From the NCBI GenBank assembly GCA_040954595.2, contig CM082591.2:8308001-8372000 (forward strand): a stretch of DNA of 64,000 bases. Direction: 5' to 3'. How positions within the stretch are numbered: the first letter of the stretch is position 1; each line of letters opens with the position of its first letter. Of the stretch, positions 12,601 through 22,166 are shown piece after piece. The translations under genes were made by a program, and so were the position numbers. This DNA comes from Balanoglossus misakiensis (Eukaryota > Hemichordata). The notes under the pieces were generated by a model, which was not told the origin of the DNA, did not search any database, and saw nothing but the letters and a program-made list of their open reading frames with translations.

Positions 12601-13930
12601 CAGTAAGTTTATAATAACATCCTTTCAGAGTTAGTTAAGGAACTTTAGCAATTAAGCGTATTTATTGCTATGGACTACTGTGAATGGGAAATTTTTGTGA
12701 CAGGAAATTTTCACGATACTAAAAGAGGCAACTGTTACACGATTATTAATTTTCGCGTTCTCGTATTTTACTGCATCGTTATCTCTGAAAAAAACATTTT
12801 TACACAACTTCTTTATTTTCGCGTTTTTTTTTTACTCTCAAGTAATTTCTGAAAATTTGTCGTTCGCGAAAATTTCCTGTTTTACAGTATTTTCCAATGC
12901 AGAGGAGCATATTCATATTTGAATGTCTGTGATTATGATTGTTAGTTTACAATGCAACTATTACATGTACATGTAGTCTTGACTGCAGGGTCTGGCAGCA
13001 TGGGTGGTATTACATGCATTTTGTATGAACAAGGAAAGGCCCTTGTCAACTTTTAGGACATTGTAGGCAGTTTGGTGCTGGCCACTGTAAGGTAGTGGGC
13101 CACTACTCTATGACTGTGAGAACACAATAGAACCTCATAAACATAACAATTGTTACTATTGTTATGCTAACTAAATGCTACTCTATCAGAAATTCTTGGG
13201 GAGAATGCTGCCCTACCCATAAGAATTTATTCCATTCCACTGTTTTGGCTCAGCGAAGTAATGAGGATATAATTTTGATTTCAGCGTTATTTGATTTGGA
13301 AGGATTTACAGAAGACTGTGAACCTTTCTTTGAGTCAGATGATGATGATGGAGATGGTGAGTTCAGTGCTTGTCTACTTCTTTGTGCACAAGTGACATCA
13401 TAATCAGCACACATGTTTTTCAACTCTACATTCTGATACAAGCAAAAGTGATACTGGATCATTCTGAAACTTTGTCACAGAAAAAATAACAAAATGTGAA
13501 AAAAAAAATTGAATGAGTTTAAACTTGCTAAGCCAGAACTGTTTGACTGAAGGAAGTCGTGATAGGTCAGGTACTTCAAAGTCATAGTTCATGTATTGAG
13601 AGGAAACAGTTCTCCCGACAATGAACTCATATTTTTGTGTAGTTCAGTATGTGAGATTGTTGTCTCTATGTTCAGCCATATAAACTCGATACGAGTTCTA
13701 CAATAAATGTGTAACCTGTTTTTATTATAGATAATTCCCTGAATGAAGAATCTATGATGTCTGCACACTACAGACATCAAGCAATGGCTAGGGCCCAACA
13801 ACAGCAATATGCTCAGTCAGTACCCATCAGGATGCCGATGTGGAAAATGGATAGACACTCATTAGATGATGAGGAGAAGGTCAGTTGATATACAGATGTT
13901 CACAGGTTGCAGTGAGGATGGTGGCTGTGG

Positions 13931-13968
<38 letters not shown>

Positions 13969-15127
13969 GTGGTGGTGGTGGTTGAGGTGATGATGATGAT
14001 GATCTGTTGTTACATGTATTTTATAAAAAGGACAAAAGTCTGTCTCTCGCTGCACTTTCTCCATTAATTATGTTTGATACAAGACGCCATTTATGTTATT
14101 CTACATGTGGATATTCTTTACTATCAATCACGTGATCTGGCAATGTGTCCCATGGCGCAGTCATTTCCAGATGACGGGCAAGCAATATTTCGGCATCCAG
14201 TAAATGTAGAGTATGATTTTACTTTAGAACCGCCAGACACATAACATGTATCGGGTATGTTGCCTCATCAGCCTCATTGCATTTCGTCTGCACAGTCTTT
14301 GTCTGCACCACGTAAGTCCACGTTGCTGAAGTTGCCCGTCATCTGGAAATTTGAATGCGAACGTAACTGCCACCTGAACGCGTCTGACGTCATTTGATAG
14401 CGAAGAATATGGTGAATCAACGTTCGACCACACACAACTTCTATCCTGTTTGTAGGAAATGAGAGTAAAAATCTCGTCAAAATGAATAAACGGTTGAGAC
14501 CGATTATTCATTTTGGTGAATTTTTCACTTATGTGTCTACAAGCGGGATGGAACTTGTGTGTGGTCGAACGTTGATTCACTATATATCCACATTTAGATT
14601 AACATGAACAATGTGTTGTATCAAACATAATTAATGGGAAAAGGGCAGCAAGAGAGAGCCTTTGTCCCTTTAAAGGACCACGATCGTCTTATGCACACAT
14701 GCCAAACCAGAGAATCTGGTTACAAAAATTGTATACAGTCAATGCCATAAGGCAGTGTGCTGTCCTAACAACAGACAAGATGGCGGCAACCATAGTAAAA
14801 GACAGCACATTTACTTATATGGTGCACATGAAATAGGGAAGGAACCAAAGGCAGTCCACGATTTGAATGCATCAAACACAGAATTCGCAGAACATTTTGA
14901 TTGGATGTGATGTTTTCACACAGGATATTACACACACATGCGCATAAGATGATCATTGGCTTTTAACATGTTTTCTGTGTCCATTTTAGGCGCCGGTCCC
15001 AGAACCTGACAAGATGGTGGCCAGCATGAAGGCCTTGGCACAGAGCGTTCACGACGGCACTGAAATGTTTGGAGATTTACCGAGGCCAAGAATCAACACC
15101 GGCGACTTCAAAAAGGCAAGACCATAG
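6611..15127 (+). CDS. AKT1S1: PRAS40 (proline-rich Akt substrate) orthologue, 11 coding exons
   Basis: Exons read by eye: 6611-6799 (ATG at 6632), 7697-7831, 9569-9668, 10143-10254, 10902-10979, 11091-11200, 11551-11651, 12527-12602, 13285-13356, 13731-13879 and 14990-15127 (stop TAG 15125-15127). Introns are GT-AG and phases agree at all ten junctions, giving 412 residues. PRAS40 is an Akt substrate and a raptor-bound inhibitor of mTORC1 in the cytoplasm. The C-terminal third shows the family signatures in order: a TOS-like motif FDLEG at 296-300 with acidic ESDDDDGD after it, QYAQSVPIRMPMW at 343-355 (matching the region of human Ser183), and GDLPRPRINTGDF with Thr404 in the RxRxxT Akt site (human Thr246). 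The protein ends three residues after DFKK, close to the human end; a GC donor could instead be read at 15116. Residues 1-130 carry CPC (6-8) and CINC (75-78), and 140-215 is charged and probably coiled coil. That N-terminal part is not recognised and is absent from human PRAS40. In-frame sequence 6611-6631 is open, so the true start may lie upstream. Confidence 0.85.
7046..7372. repeat. hairpin-forming repeat in intron
   Basis: Positions about 7046-7192 fold on themselves (GGGCAACAGTGTATTTTGAT against ATCAAAAATACACTGTTGCCC, with CGAGGGCA near the loop). Just outside, TTATAACACACC at 7209-7220 is answered by GGTGTGTTATAA near 7358-7370. The two nested inverted pairs may be one composite element. 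It is non-coding and lies between the first two coding exons of the PRAS40-like gene. Confidence 0.5.
7875..8048. repeat. family E MITE, copy 1 (TA + CAGTCAAACC)
   Basis: A 174-bp element flanked by TA on both sides, with inverted ends CAGTCAAACC and GGTTCGACTG. Inside, TATAGTGGCCACTTTG and GGCCACCTGTCTATAGAGGCC repeat the same theme. A TA duplication with short inverted ends is typical of Tc1/mariner-derived MITEs. A partial copy lies at 9356-9455. Confidence 0.65.
8397..8460. repeat. small inverted repeat in intron
   Basis: CCCCGTATAGC at the left is answered by GCTATACGGGG at the right, with GTATCCCTCC and GGAGTGATAC inside also partly pairing. It could be a remnant of a small transposon. 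The following open frame at 8578-8763 (61 codons, ATG in good context) has no family features and is not called as a gene. Confidence 0.35.
8836..8957 (-). pseudogene. THAP-type zinc finger fragment (possible first exon)
   Basis: Read on the - strand from an ATG at 8957 in a good context, the peptide begins MVKRCAWGMCKSDERY and continues LDLTSVYFLFRFQSQKRRD. This matches the start of THAP domains: CxxxxC near residue 5, then an aromatic FxF segment and a basic PKxxR-like stretch. THAP domains are DNA-binding fingers (C2CH) found in host regulators and in P-element, Kolobok and similar transposases. A donor (CAG|GTGGTG) ends the frame at 8836. The second half of the finger (CxxH) is not seen, so this is either exon 1 of an antisense gene inside the PRAS40-like intron or a transposon remnant. 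The usual proline pair after the aromatic segment is missing, which favours decay. Confidence 0.45.
9165..9346. repeat. family D MITE, copy 2
   Basis: Starts TACTGTAAGACAGG and ends CCTGTTTTACAG. The interior is in reverse orientation to copy 1 (GAGAGCCAAATAACACGAAA, and AACAGGTGCCTCTTT). It is diverged, and adjoins a fragment of family E. Confidence 0.55.
9356..9455. repeat. family E MITE, truncated copy
   Basis: Begins TACACAGTCGAACC and runs through GGCCAGTCAAGGGACTTTCC and CTATAGACAGGTGGC in reverse orientation to the copy at 7875. The far end is lost after about 9455. Confidence 0.5.
9815..9970. repeat. family D MITE, copy 3
   Basis: Contains GGGGAAATTTTTGCGACAGG, AAAAGAGGCAACTGTTA and TATTTTCACATTGTTTTGGC and ends CCATTTTACAGTA. 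About 50 bp of the middle is deleted compared with the other copies. It lies in an intron of the PRAS40-like gene. Confidence 0.6.
10570..10847. repeat. family C MITE, copy 2
   Basis: The reverse orientation of copy 1. It contains CCATATTACTTGCATTTGC, CACGATAGCTGCGTACTG and GGGCATCGATAAGGTGTTC, and ends GGCAGCTCCAGAGGCTTTAA. The left terminus is truncated near 10570. It is intronic. Confidence 0.6.
12152..12223. repeat. family B MITE, copy 3
   Basis: TTAACCCTTTCCC at the left and GGTGAAAGGGTTAA at the right, 72 bp, with the shared core TTACCATAGAAATCAATGGG. It has an internal deletion compared with copy 4. It is intronic. Confidence 0.65.
12367..12460. repeat. family B MITE, copy 4
   Basis: TTAACCCTTTCACC at the left and GGTGAAATGGTTAA at the right, 94 bp. 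It is in the same intron as copy 3, 144 bp away. The full-length form includes CTATGTAGAGGTCCAACTC. Confidence 0.65.
12676..12889. repeat. family D MITE, copy 4
   Basis: Ends are TACTGTGAATGGG and CCTGTTTTACAGTA. This is the fullest copy at 214 bp, with GCAACTGTTACACGATTATT and CTGCATCGTTATCTC inside. It is intronic. Confidence 0.65.
13931..14001. repeat. short (GAT)n microsatellite
   Basis: About twelve perfect TGA/GAT units, then a GTGGTG-rich interruption and a second short GAT run. It immediately follows exon 10 of the PRAS40-like gene. The same trinucleotide dominates the 32-42.7 kb region. Confidence 0.85.
14023..14673. repeat. family A foldback MITE, copy 5, interrupted
   Basis: The left end is eroded (AAAAAGGACAAAAGTCTGTC) and the right end is intact (CTTTGTCCCTTTAA). 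It is about 300 bp longer than its relatives because another element has inserted at 14114-14407. Removing that insert restores the continuity ATGTGGATA|TATGGTGAATC seen in the other copies. Confidence 0.7.
14114..14407. repeat. nested inverted-repeat element inside family A copy 5
   Basis: Bounded by TA on both sides. The ends are inverted (TTCTTTACTATCAA and TTGATAGCGAAGAA). Further in, TTTCCAGATGACGGGCAA at the left is answered perfectly by TTGCCCGTCATCTGGAAA at the right. The TA duplication suggests a Tc1/mariner-like MITE. It is 294 bp and non-coding. Confidence 0.6.
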
Positions 15128-15467
15128 CATTCAAACTCATCTGGGATTCCATTGAAACACTCATTGGTTGTGTGATAAATGCTGCGCAGAGAAGCCAACT
15201 CAAGTGTGGATGTTTTTGAAAGCTATCCAGGAGTAGACCTTGAATGATTGCATGCCAGGTTGGAAGAATTGAGTGATTATCTCAAATTCTAGATACTCTT
15301 CTAAGTCTCCAGCCAATATCTGTCGATACAGTCTGCTGAAGAGGCTCTTGTTTTTGCCCTAGTGTGGCTGAGTACAGAAGGGACATTGTTGCTAGCACTA
15401 CAGAGAATGAATGACCTGTTGGGTTTTTGAAATTTCGCAGATGCTTACAACTTTTCTCAACAACAGT

Positions 15468-15660
15468 TTAAAGGTATACGGTCTCACCTCCAATTTACAT
15501 ATCGCCATATATAGCTGAAATGGCTTATTTGAGTGTTCTAAAGAATGTATGGTGGTGCTCTTTTTTGTGTGTGACACCCACTGAAAATATGTGATTGGTT
15601 AGATCTCAATCTACCATGGTAACCATAGCTAAATTTGCATAGGTGACCGTATACCTTTAA
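15468..15660. repeat. family L MITE (TTAA + AGGTATACGGTC)
   Basis: A 193-bp element with TTAA at both ends and perfect inverted termini AGGTATACGGTC and GACCGTATACCT. It lies 340 bp after the PRAS40-like stop codon. Only one copy is seen here. Confidence 0.65.
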
Positions 15661-16086
15661 GGAGTTTTTCTGTGCATGTTTTTGAACAAGAGAACCAACT
15701 TACCTCACGTTTACCTATGACCTTTGAACTCTGACCTAGCTATGTATCACATCTGGCGAACCAAAATGTGTTATTTCAGTAAGTCCACAATTTCGCGATA
15801 GATGTTGCAGCTAAAATCGAAACAAACATCAGAGGCCACAACTACAGTGTGACAGAGATGGCCATATATCATAAGGGTCATTATCAGATAAGCATTTAAA
15901 ATAATGGTAAATACCATTTTGCAATACTTTTAATTTGAGTGACACTTAAAAATTTGGTAATTTATTCTCTGATGTTACTGATCATGGGTTATCAATCTTT
16001 TCTTTTGATGCAGGCCATTTGGTACATTGTAACTACTTGGTTGTTTCATATGCAGTAGCAATGTGACTATAATGCTTGGATTGACT

Positions 16087-16247
16087 TAGCTGTAATAATT
16101 GTAGCTTTGATGGGCTGATTGGGTAGCTGGGTTGTATGGCATGCATACTGTTTTGTGTGGCTTGCGTAAGGCCTAACCAATGGTCTTGTGCAAGCTGCAT
16201 GATCTAGCCACCCAAGCAGCCCACTGAGGCTACAATTATTGCAGCTA
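16087..16247. mobile_element. MITE with 9-bp target duplication (Mutator-like, family J)
   Basis: Inverted ends TAGCTGTAATAATTGTAGC and GCTACAATTATTGCAGCTA enclose 161 bp. Flanks GGATTGACT (16078-16086) and GGATTGTCT (16248-16256) are a 9-base target duplication with one mismatch. The ends match those of the larger foldback element at 25459-25996. Nine-base duplications are typical of Mutator-like (MULE) elements. It is non-coding. Confidence 0.7.
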
Positions 16248-17629
16248 GGATTGTCTATCCATTCCAAACGTTGTTACTGCTATATATTGCCAGGATTTGT
16301 GTGTGTATTGAACTGGGGAAAATCTGTTGGTCGTACTCAAAAGAGGAATGTAACAAAGCCATGTTTGAATAGAGCCTTGTTTGTGGTGCTTATTTGAAGG
16401 GTTGTATCGGCTAGTGAATACGGATTCTGTACCTGCTGAATTACGGTATTTATTCCAGCGATTCGACTGCTGGAATAATTCGAGTACCTGTATTTTCAGA
16501 CAAAAGTTTCTCCAACTTTAGAAAGTCAACGTCTCCCCACTCATTTCGCCAAGATTTACGCAGTGCCGATCTCAGCAATGCAGGCACGTATGAATGTGAT
16601 TCAAGTCAGGATTTGTGAAATGGGTATTTGGGATCATGGAAATGTGAAAATTGGCTGGGGTTTGAGTCCCCTTTAATAGATAGGTAATATTCTATTCAAA
16701 CAGTGACCTTTGTTTTGAAAAATCTGTCCTTAATAGAGAGGTGTCTGTAATGACAAGTTTCACTGTATTCATTCAATTTTAAGAGGGTACATACTGCTTG
16801 GTCAGCACATACCATTTTGAGTCTGATCATGTCACTTCATACTGATCTAAAAGAGAGGATATGATGGCTATGGTGCACTGGTTTCTGCAAGCAATCACGC
16901 CTCACACTCACATTCAAAAACATTTTATTTTCTCATTGCAGCTAATTTATGTGAAAAAAACTTACAAATGCCAATTTTGTCTTGCATTTGCTGTGTGTTG
17001 AGCCACAACTAAAAAGGGACGATTATTATTTTTCTAGCGATTGTTAACTTTTTTGCGCAGGGTCCAAAATATTTTGGGACAAACGCAGAAAATGTTGGGG
17101 AATTTCGAAATTTGTAAAACAATCCCAGGTCTACATTTTTGTTGTATTAGTAGTAGTTACGTGTTGATTTGAACTTTATTGTTAAACAATAATGTTGCCA
17201 ATTTAACTATGCCATATTTTCATTGTTATTTGAGTATTCCCATAATTCATCGCTCATGATCAACCGATCAAATGTTATGATCTTTTAATGTCATTTTTTC
17301 TTAGTTATTTTAATTTTTATTTTGGAACACATTTCAGTGTAGTTGTATTTATTCAATGACAAGTTAAGTTTTCTGTTGTAGAGGTAACAGACTTTATGTG
17401 TAATGGAAGATAGTTATGTCATCACTTTCTGTGTTCTCCAAACAGAAACTAGGGGGCCCCGTTGGTAATTTTAACCTAGCTAGAGAGTCTGACCATGGTC
17501 TGCTGATGTACAGGCAACATTTCACGTCCACCTTTTGTGTGTTGTGCATTTTCTATAAAGTTTGAAAAAAATAGTAATTTTCCATCTCACACCACACGCA
17601 ATACTGAAAGAAGGTCTACCATGGAATAT
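16248..17629. other. no gene recognised
   Basis: AT-rich sequence. Two acceptor-like sites are followed by short open stretches (about 16527-16618, serine-rich; and 17447-17560 after TTCTCCAAACAG). Neither gives a recognisable PRAS40 tail, since the upstream gene already has a stop at the expected place. They are left uncalled. Confidence 0.35.
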
Positions 17630-17722
17630 TTAACCCTTTCACCACTATGGTTTGGTCCAAATCCATTGTTTTCTATGGTAACATTGGACCTCTAAAGAGG
17701 GAACAGGGGATGAAAGGGTTAA
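17630..17722. repeat. family B MITE, copy 5
   Basis: TTAACCCTTTCACC to TGAAAGGGTTAA, 93 bp, with TTAA on both sides and the core CATTGTTTTCTATGG. Confidence 0.68.
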
Positions 17723-18177
17723 ATTTGCATGTGGGTGGCTATATAAGAGTATCGGTTAGACTCCTTTTCGAGGTTAAAATTATCCAAGCAAGTCTCTGTG
17801 TGGAGAATGCTCCTTCTGGTTTCATCTTTGGTTTTCTTTTGAGTTTCGGTAATTGCAACAGCAGTTAAACTATTGATATTAAACTGGTATCTCACCATTC
17901 TTATTTTCAAATGAAATGTATTGTGACTGGTGTGTTTTGATTTCTCACATGAAAGATTGACCAGCAACTTCTTACAAATTGCCCACATTGCTTTCTGTAA
18001 CACAAATTGACTAGAAAATGTAGTGTCCCAGGAATTGTTTCTTGATGACATCAAAACGTTCATTCAAGCCAACTTCTCATTAACTCCACTAACCTTTAGT
18101 CTGCGTTCTGAAATCATGCACTGAATTGAATTTGTCTTCCGTAGAGCAACTGAACAATTTTGTCTGGTGAACGTCAT

Positions 18178-18369
18178 TGAAAGCCTCTAGAGCTGCCTCT
18201 GTTTGCATTATTTTCATGATTCTATTTTCCAACTTAACATTGGTCCATTTAAATAAGCTTACTGATAGGTATACATGAACACTTTATCGATGCCCGATTG
18301 TGACTGCATGATGCAATTTGAACACGCTATGTATTAAAACGGTGCAGCACAGATTTAATCAGCCTCCAT
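18178..18369. repeat. family C MITE, truncated copy 3
   Basis: Begins AAGCCTCTAGAGCTGCC and follows copy 1 to AATCAGCCTCCAT, where it joins a family A fragment directly. The distal half is missing. Confidence 0.55.
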
Positions 18370-18505
18370 TTGCAGACACGAGAGTGAAAACTCACCAAAA
18401 TGAATAAATGGTAAACACCGATTATTCATTTTGGCCAGTTTTTCACTCTCGTCTCTACAAGTGGGATGAAAGTAGTGTGTGGTCGAACATTGATTCACTA
18501 TAATT
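18370..18505. repeat. family A MITE, core fragment
   Basis: Only the palindromic centre is present (GACACGAGAGTGAAAA to GTGGTCGAACATTGATTCAC). Both TTAA ends are absent. The abrupt join to family C at its left suggests a recombination or deletion between nested elements. Confidence 0.6.
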
Positions 18506-19011
18506 ATATCCATATTGTACAATATTCCAATATGCATGGAAAAATAAAATTTTGAGTGCAATAACTCTTACGTCTAGTATAATCAGATTCTGCAACTAAG
18601 ATTATTGTAAAAAGGAATTTGATATGCTATGGTACATTTGTGATAGGTATCTATGTGTACCAGTATATGGTACAATGTGTGTGTGAAATATGCCAGCATT
18701 TGGGTATGTTGAAATATGTGAAAAAACGTCCATTCTCCTTTATAGTCTTACTTGCAAGACATAAAACCTGCTATTAAATGAAGTATACAGCCAGAGAGAA
18801 CAGGCAATCACAGATCTCAGGTCTAGGTGGGACCATACAAGTTTCCTACAATTTGTAGCCTGTACAGTGTATATCTCTGTACATAGCAGGGCTGTGTGTC
18901 TTATAGCAATGCCTCGACCAGACCAACCCAAAAGGACACAGAGCTAGGACTACGACCAAAGTAACAAGAATTGGAATGTATGGAATGAATGTAAGGTTTT
19001 ACAAAATATCC

Positions 19012-19348
19012 AGCTTAGAACTGCATTTTTTTCATGATTTTACTTTCCAACTTAGATTCGTCTATCTAAAGAAGCTTACTGATAGGTATATACATGAACA
19101 CCTTATCGATGCCCGATTGTGACTGTATGTTGCAATTTGAACAAGTGATATTAAACAGGTGCCTAACCCATATCGGTCTCCATACAAACAGTACGCAGCT
19201 ATCATTGTATGCGTCACCAAGAGATGACTAACTGATGCAAATGCAAGTAACATGGCTTAATGGTGAGGATTTTAGAGGATAGGGAATATATTTGAAATAT
19301 TTTACTGTGGAAAAAATATGTAAAATTTGGCAGCTATATGGGCTTTAA
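19012..19348. repeat. family C MITE, copy 4
   Basis: Same orientation as copy 1. It contains ACACCTTATCGATGCCCGAT and GATGCAAATGCAAGTAACAT and ends GGCAGCTATATGGGCTTTAA. The left terminus is degraded. Confidence 0.62.
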
Positions 19349-20083
19349 TTTGGCACAACTGTTATTAACTTTGGTCTATGCTACTCAAAAGGATTGCAAG
19401 TTTGAACTGTGGAATCTCACATACACCAGCATTATATAGTCAGTAATATTGCCAAAAACAGTGACTTGTTTCTCTGCCAATGTCTCTTTGGTCCCAAATT
19501 GGTTGCCAAATGTTTTTTTTAATGCAACTTAAGTTTAAGCTATATGTAAAAAAATAATTGAAGGACATGTAGCAATAACTATGCTTTCAGTACATTCACA
19601 TCAAACCCCAGTACTCATGTGTAGGTACATGTACCTATTTTAAGATTTCACACATGAAAAAAATTCATTTCATTCTGAAAGCCACTGATCAAATATGTCT
19701 GTCATATGACAGTAACAAAATTATAGTGGCTCACACAAGTTATTTTTGACTATGCACAAGGATAGAAAACTATACTATGATGTAGGCATCATGTCATGTT
19801 TATGTTTTGTCATTGCAAAAATCCTGACCATCTCCATGGTGAAAGTTTGATGTCATGCTCATATTTTTGAAGAAAAAAAATCCTTCATATCTATTGATTT
19901 GTAGACCTACGTAGAAAGTAATTATCATAGTCAGTAAACACTTGGTATGTAGGTTGGTATATACATGTAAGGTACGTGTGGAGTGACATTTTCAGTAGTA
20001 TTCAATTTATTGTCATAGAATGACAACTTGTGTGCTGACTTGACTGTTCATTAATAATACATATAAATGGACTGTTAAGGAGA

Positions 20084-20288
20084 TACTGTAAAATGGGTTA
20101 TTTTTGCGAGCAATTACTTTTCAGGAAACACGCTAAAGCCAAAAAATGTGAAAATAAAAAGTTGCATAAAATGTTTTCTGGATATAACGATGCAGTAAAA
20201 ATAAGAGAACGTTAAAATTATACCTCGTATAACAGTTGCCTCTTTTGATATCGTGAAAATTTCCGTAAAAATAACCTGCTTTACAGTA
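20084..20288. repeat. family D MITE, copy 5
   Basis: Ends TACTGTAAAATGGG and CCTGCTTTACAGTA, 205 bp, in reverse orientation to copy 1 (TAACAGTTGCCTCTTTTGAT inside). Confidence 0.65.
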
Positions 20289-20583
20289 ATCTTTACCAGA
20301 AATAAATTTGGTTGTGATAAGCGAGTAATTGATACATGCCAACCAGCAATATGAAAAGAACAGCTCCATTAAATGTATGTAATTTTGCGTATGTTTTGAT
20401 TTTGTAAATATTTGAGTCTGATACAAGTATGATGAGTATTGCATGCAGATTACAGCATTATTTATACAATGTGTTTATTATTTGTCAAGAGTTTCTGAAG
20501 TGATTTTAATCAAAACTTGAATAAAATGTTAATATCATAATCTGGCTGAAAGTCATTGGAGTGTTCAAACCCATATCTAGGTT

Positions 20584-20665
20584 TTAAAGGGAGAAATTCT
20601 CTCTTTCGCTGCCCTTTTTACATAAATTATGTTTGATGCAAGACACCATTCATATTCTCGTATAC
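20584..20665. repeat. family A MITE, left-end fragment
   Basis: TTAAAGGGAGAAATTCTCTC followed by GCTGCCCTTTTTACATAAATT, then the match stops near GACACCATTCATATT. The other half is not found nearby. Confidence 0.5.
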
Positions 20666-21095
20666 CTCCTGCGCATCGGTCATGGCATGGTCCTTCAATT
20701 TCATCGCCGGCGCTAATGGTAACATAGCCCGGAGACCAGGGCGTCGATCTAGAATACAATGCCCGGGGACAGTCGAGCAAGTCCTGCTGAGCTGAAAGAT
20801 AGTAGCCCTGGCAACGATCAGGGTCGCTTAGTAACGAATGGATAACGAGTGATCTATCAAATGTTGACGGGCGCCAGTGGTTGGATGATATAATTAACAA
20901 ACTTTGGTTATGAATATTCATACACCTTCAAAAACCACTCCCACGTCGCTACTTGCCGTCATTGTTTTCGTTACTGCCGAGGCCAATAACGTGGGGTTTA
21001 TCACTGGGGTTTGCAGAGCTGTCTTCCCCTGAGGAGTGGCCCCCCCCATAGCACGAGACGGTCCAGCTGAAGTCATGAAGAGCGCCCAGAACTAA

Positions 21096-21871
21096 GGGAC
21101 CGTTAAGTTTCTACGGCTGGGGTGTGGGGGGGGGGGGGGGTTTGGGCGCGGCAAGTTTGTGTCATCGGTTTTCAAAATCAGGCTGACCCCCCTCCACCCA
21201 GGACCAAAAAATGATGACCCCCCTTTTCACAGGCCCCAAAAATATGATGACCCCCCACGCCGAAAAAATTCGCCGTCCTGATCCTATGTACACTGTATAC
21301 AATAAAGGGAATGAGGCTTCCCACACCTTAATTATATAAGTAATTGAAGTGTATAATAGTATATCGTTGCAATGAAGAAATCTATGAATAAATTAAAATG
21401 ACAAGTAAATACAATAGTTGTCAGAATTGGTAAAACAAGAAAAGTGGCGGGGTGGGTGTGGGAGGGGGTGTCCCACCCCCCCCCCCCCCTGACATAAGAA
21501 AATTTTGTAAAATACAGTGCTCAAAGTTGCGTTTTAATGAAATCAAAAGCAAATTAATTCAATGTTGGGGAGGACCAATTTTACTTTGCCACTCCACTCA
21601 AAGTAAGCATCGGTGGGGTGGGGTAGCAAGAAGTCTGCCCTGGTACACTAGACAAAACAACAAATAAATGAAATGTCGCGAATAATGGAGGGGGTTGGTG
21701 TGGGAGGGGATGGGCGCGAAACTACAATTTTGTGGACTCAAAAGTATAAGTTCGGTGGCAAAAGAATGTGACCCCCCTTAAACGTTTAAAAAAAGGATGA
21801 CCCCCCCCCCCCCCCTCTTTTGGACTTCAAAATTTAAGTGACCCCCCCAGCCGTAAAAAATGAACGGTCCC
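21096..21871. mobile_element. MITE with Harbinger-like ends (family K), TAA duplication
   Basis: Inverted ends GGGACCGTTAAGTTTCTACG and TTTTTTACGGCTGG in complement, flanked by TAA at 21093-21095 and 21872-21874. A three-base TWA duplication and GG-starting ends fit non-autonomous PIF/Harbinger elements. The interior has long runs of G and C and text such as CTGGTACACTAGACAAAAC that recurs in the copies at 29396 and 44967. The homopolymer runs make the assembly here uncertain. It is 776 bp with no transposase. Confidence 0.6.
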
Positions 21872-22166
21872 TAAGCTTAGAGATGTCACCAGATGTACTA
21901 CTTTCTCTATATTTATATCTTGTATATACATATTCATGAATCTACACATATTCATCATAGGTTTAACCAATCATCACGCAGTGTAGACAGTTCCTATGTG
22001 TCGTCTGCGCAACGTCTGCGCAGTAATGTGTGTGCTTCTGGCCGTTGGTGGCGTCCCGCTGCACAGATGAAACGTCAGGTTCGGCTACACGTTTCACGTG
22101 AACGTGGACGCGTAGAACATGCGTTCGCGTCCGCGTTAGATCAAGAGGAAAAGCGTTTGGCTTCAC

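Noticed and set aside
14224-14580. A 118-codon open frame on the - strand
   Set aside because: It crosses the junction between the family A MITE and its nested insert.
15116-16618. A GC-donor splice at 15116 leading to a serine-rich exon at about 16527
   Set aside because: The in-frame TAG at 15125 ends the protein almost where human PRAS40 ends, so no further exon is needed; the alternative stays possible but weak.
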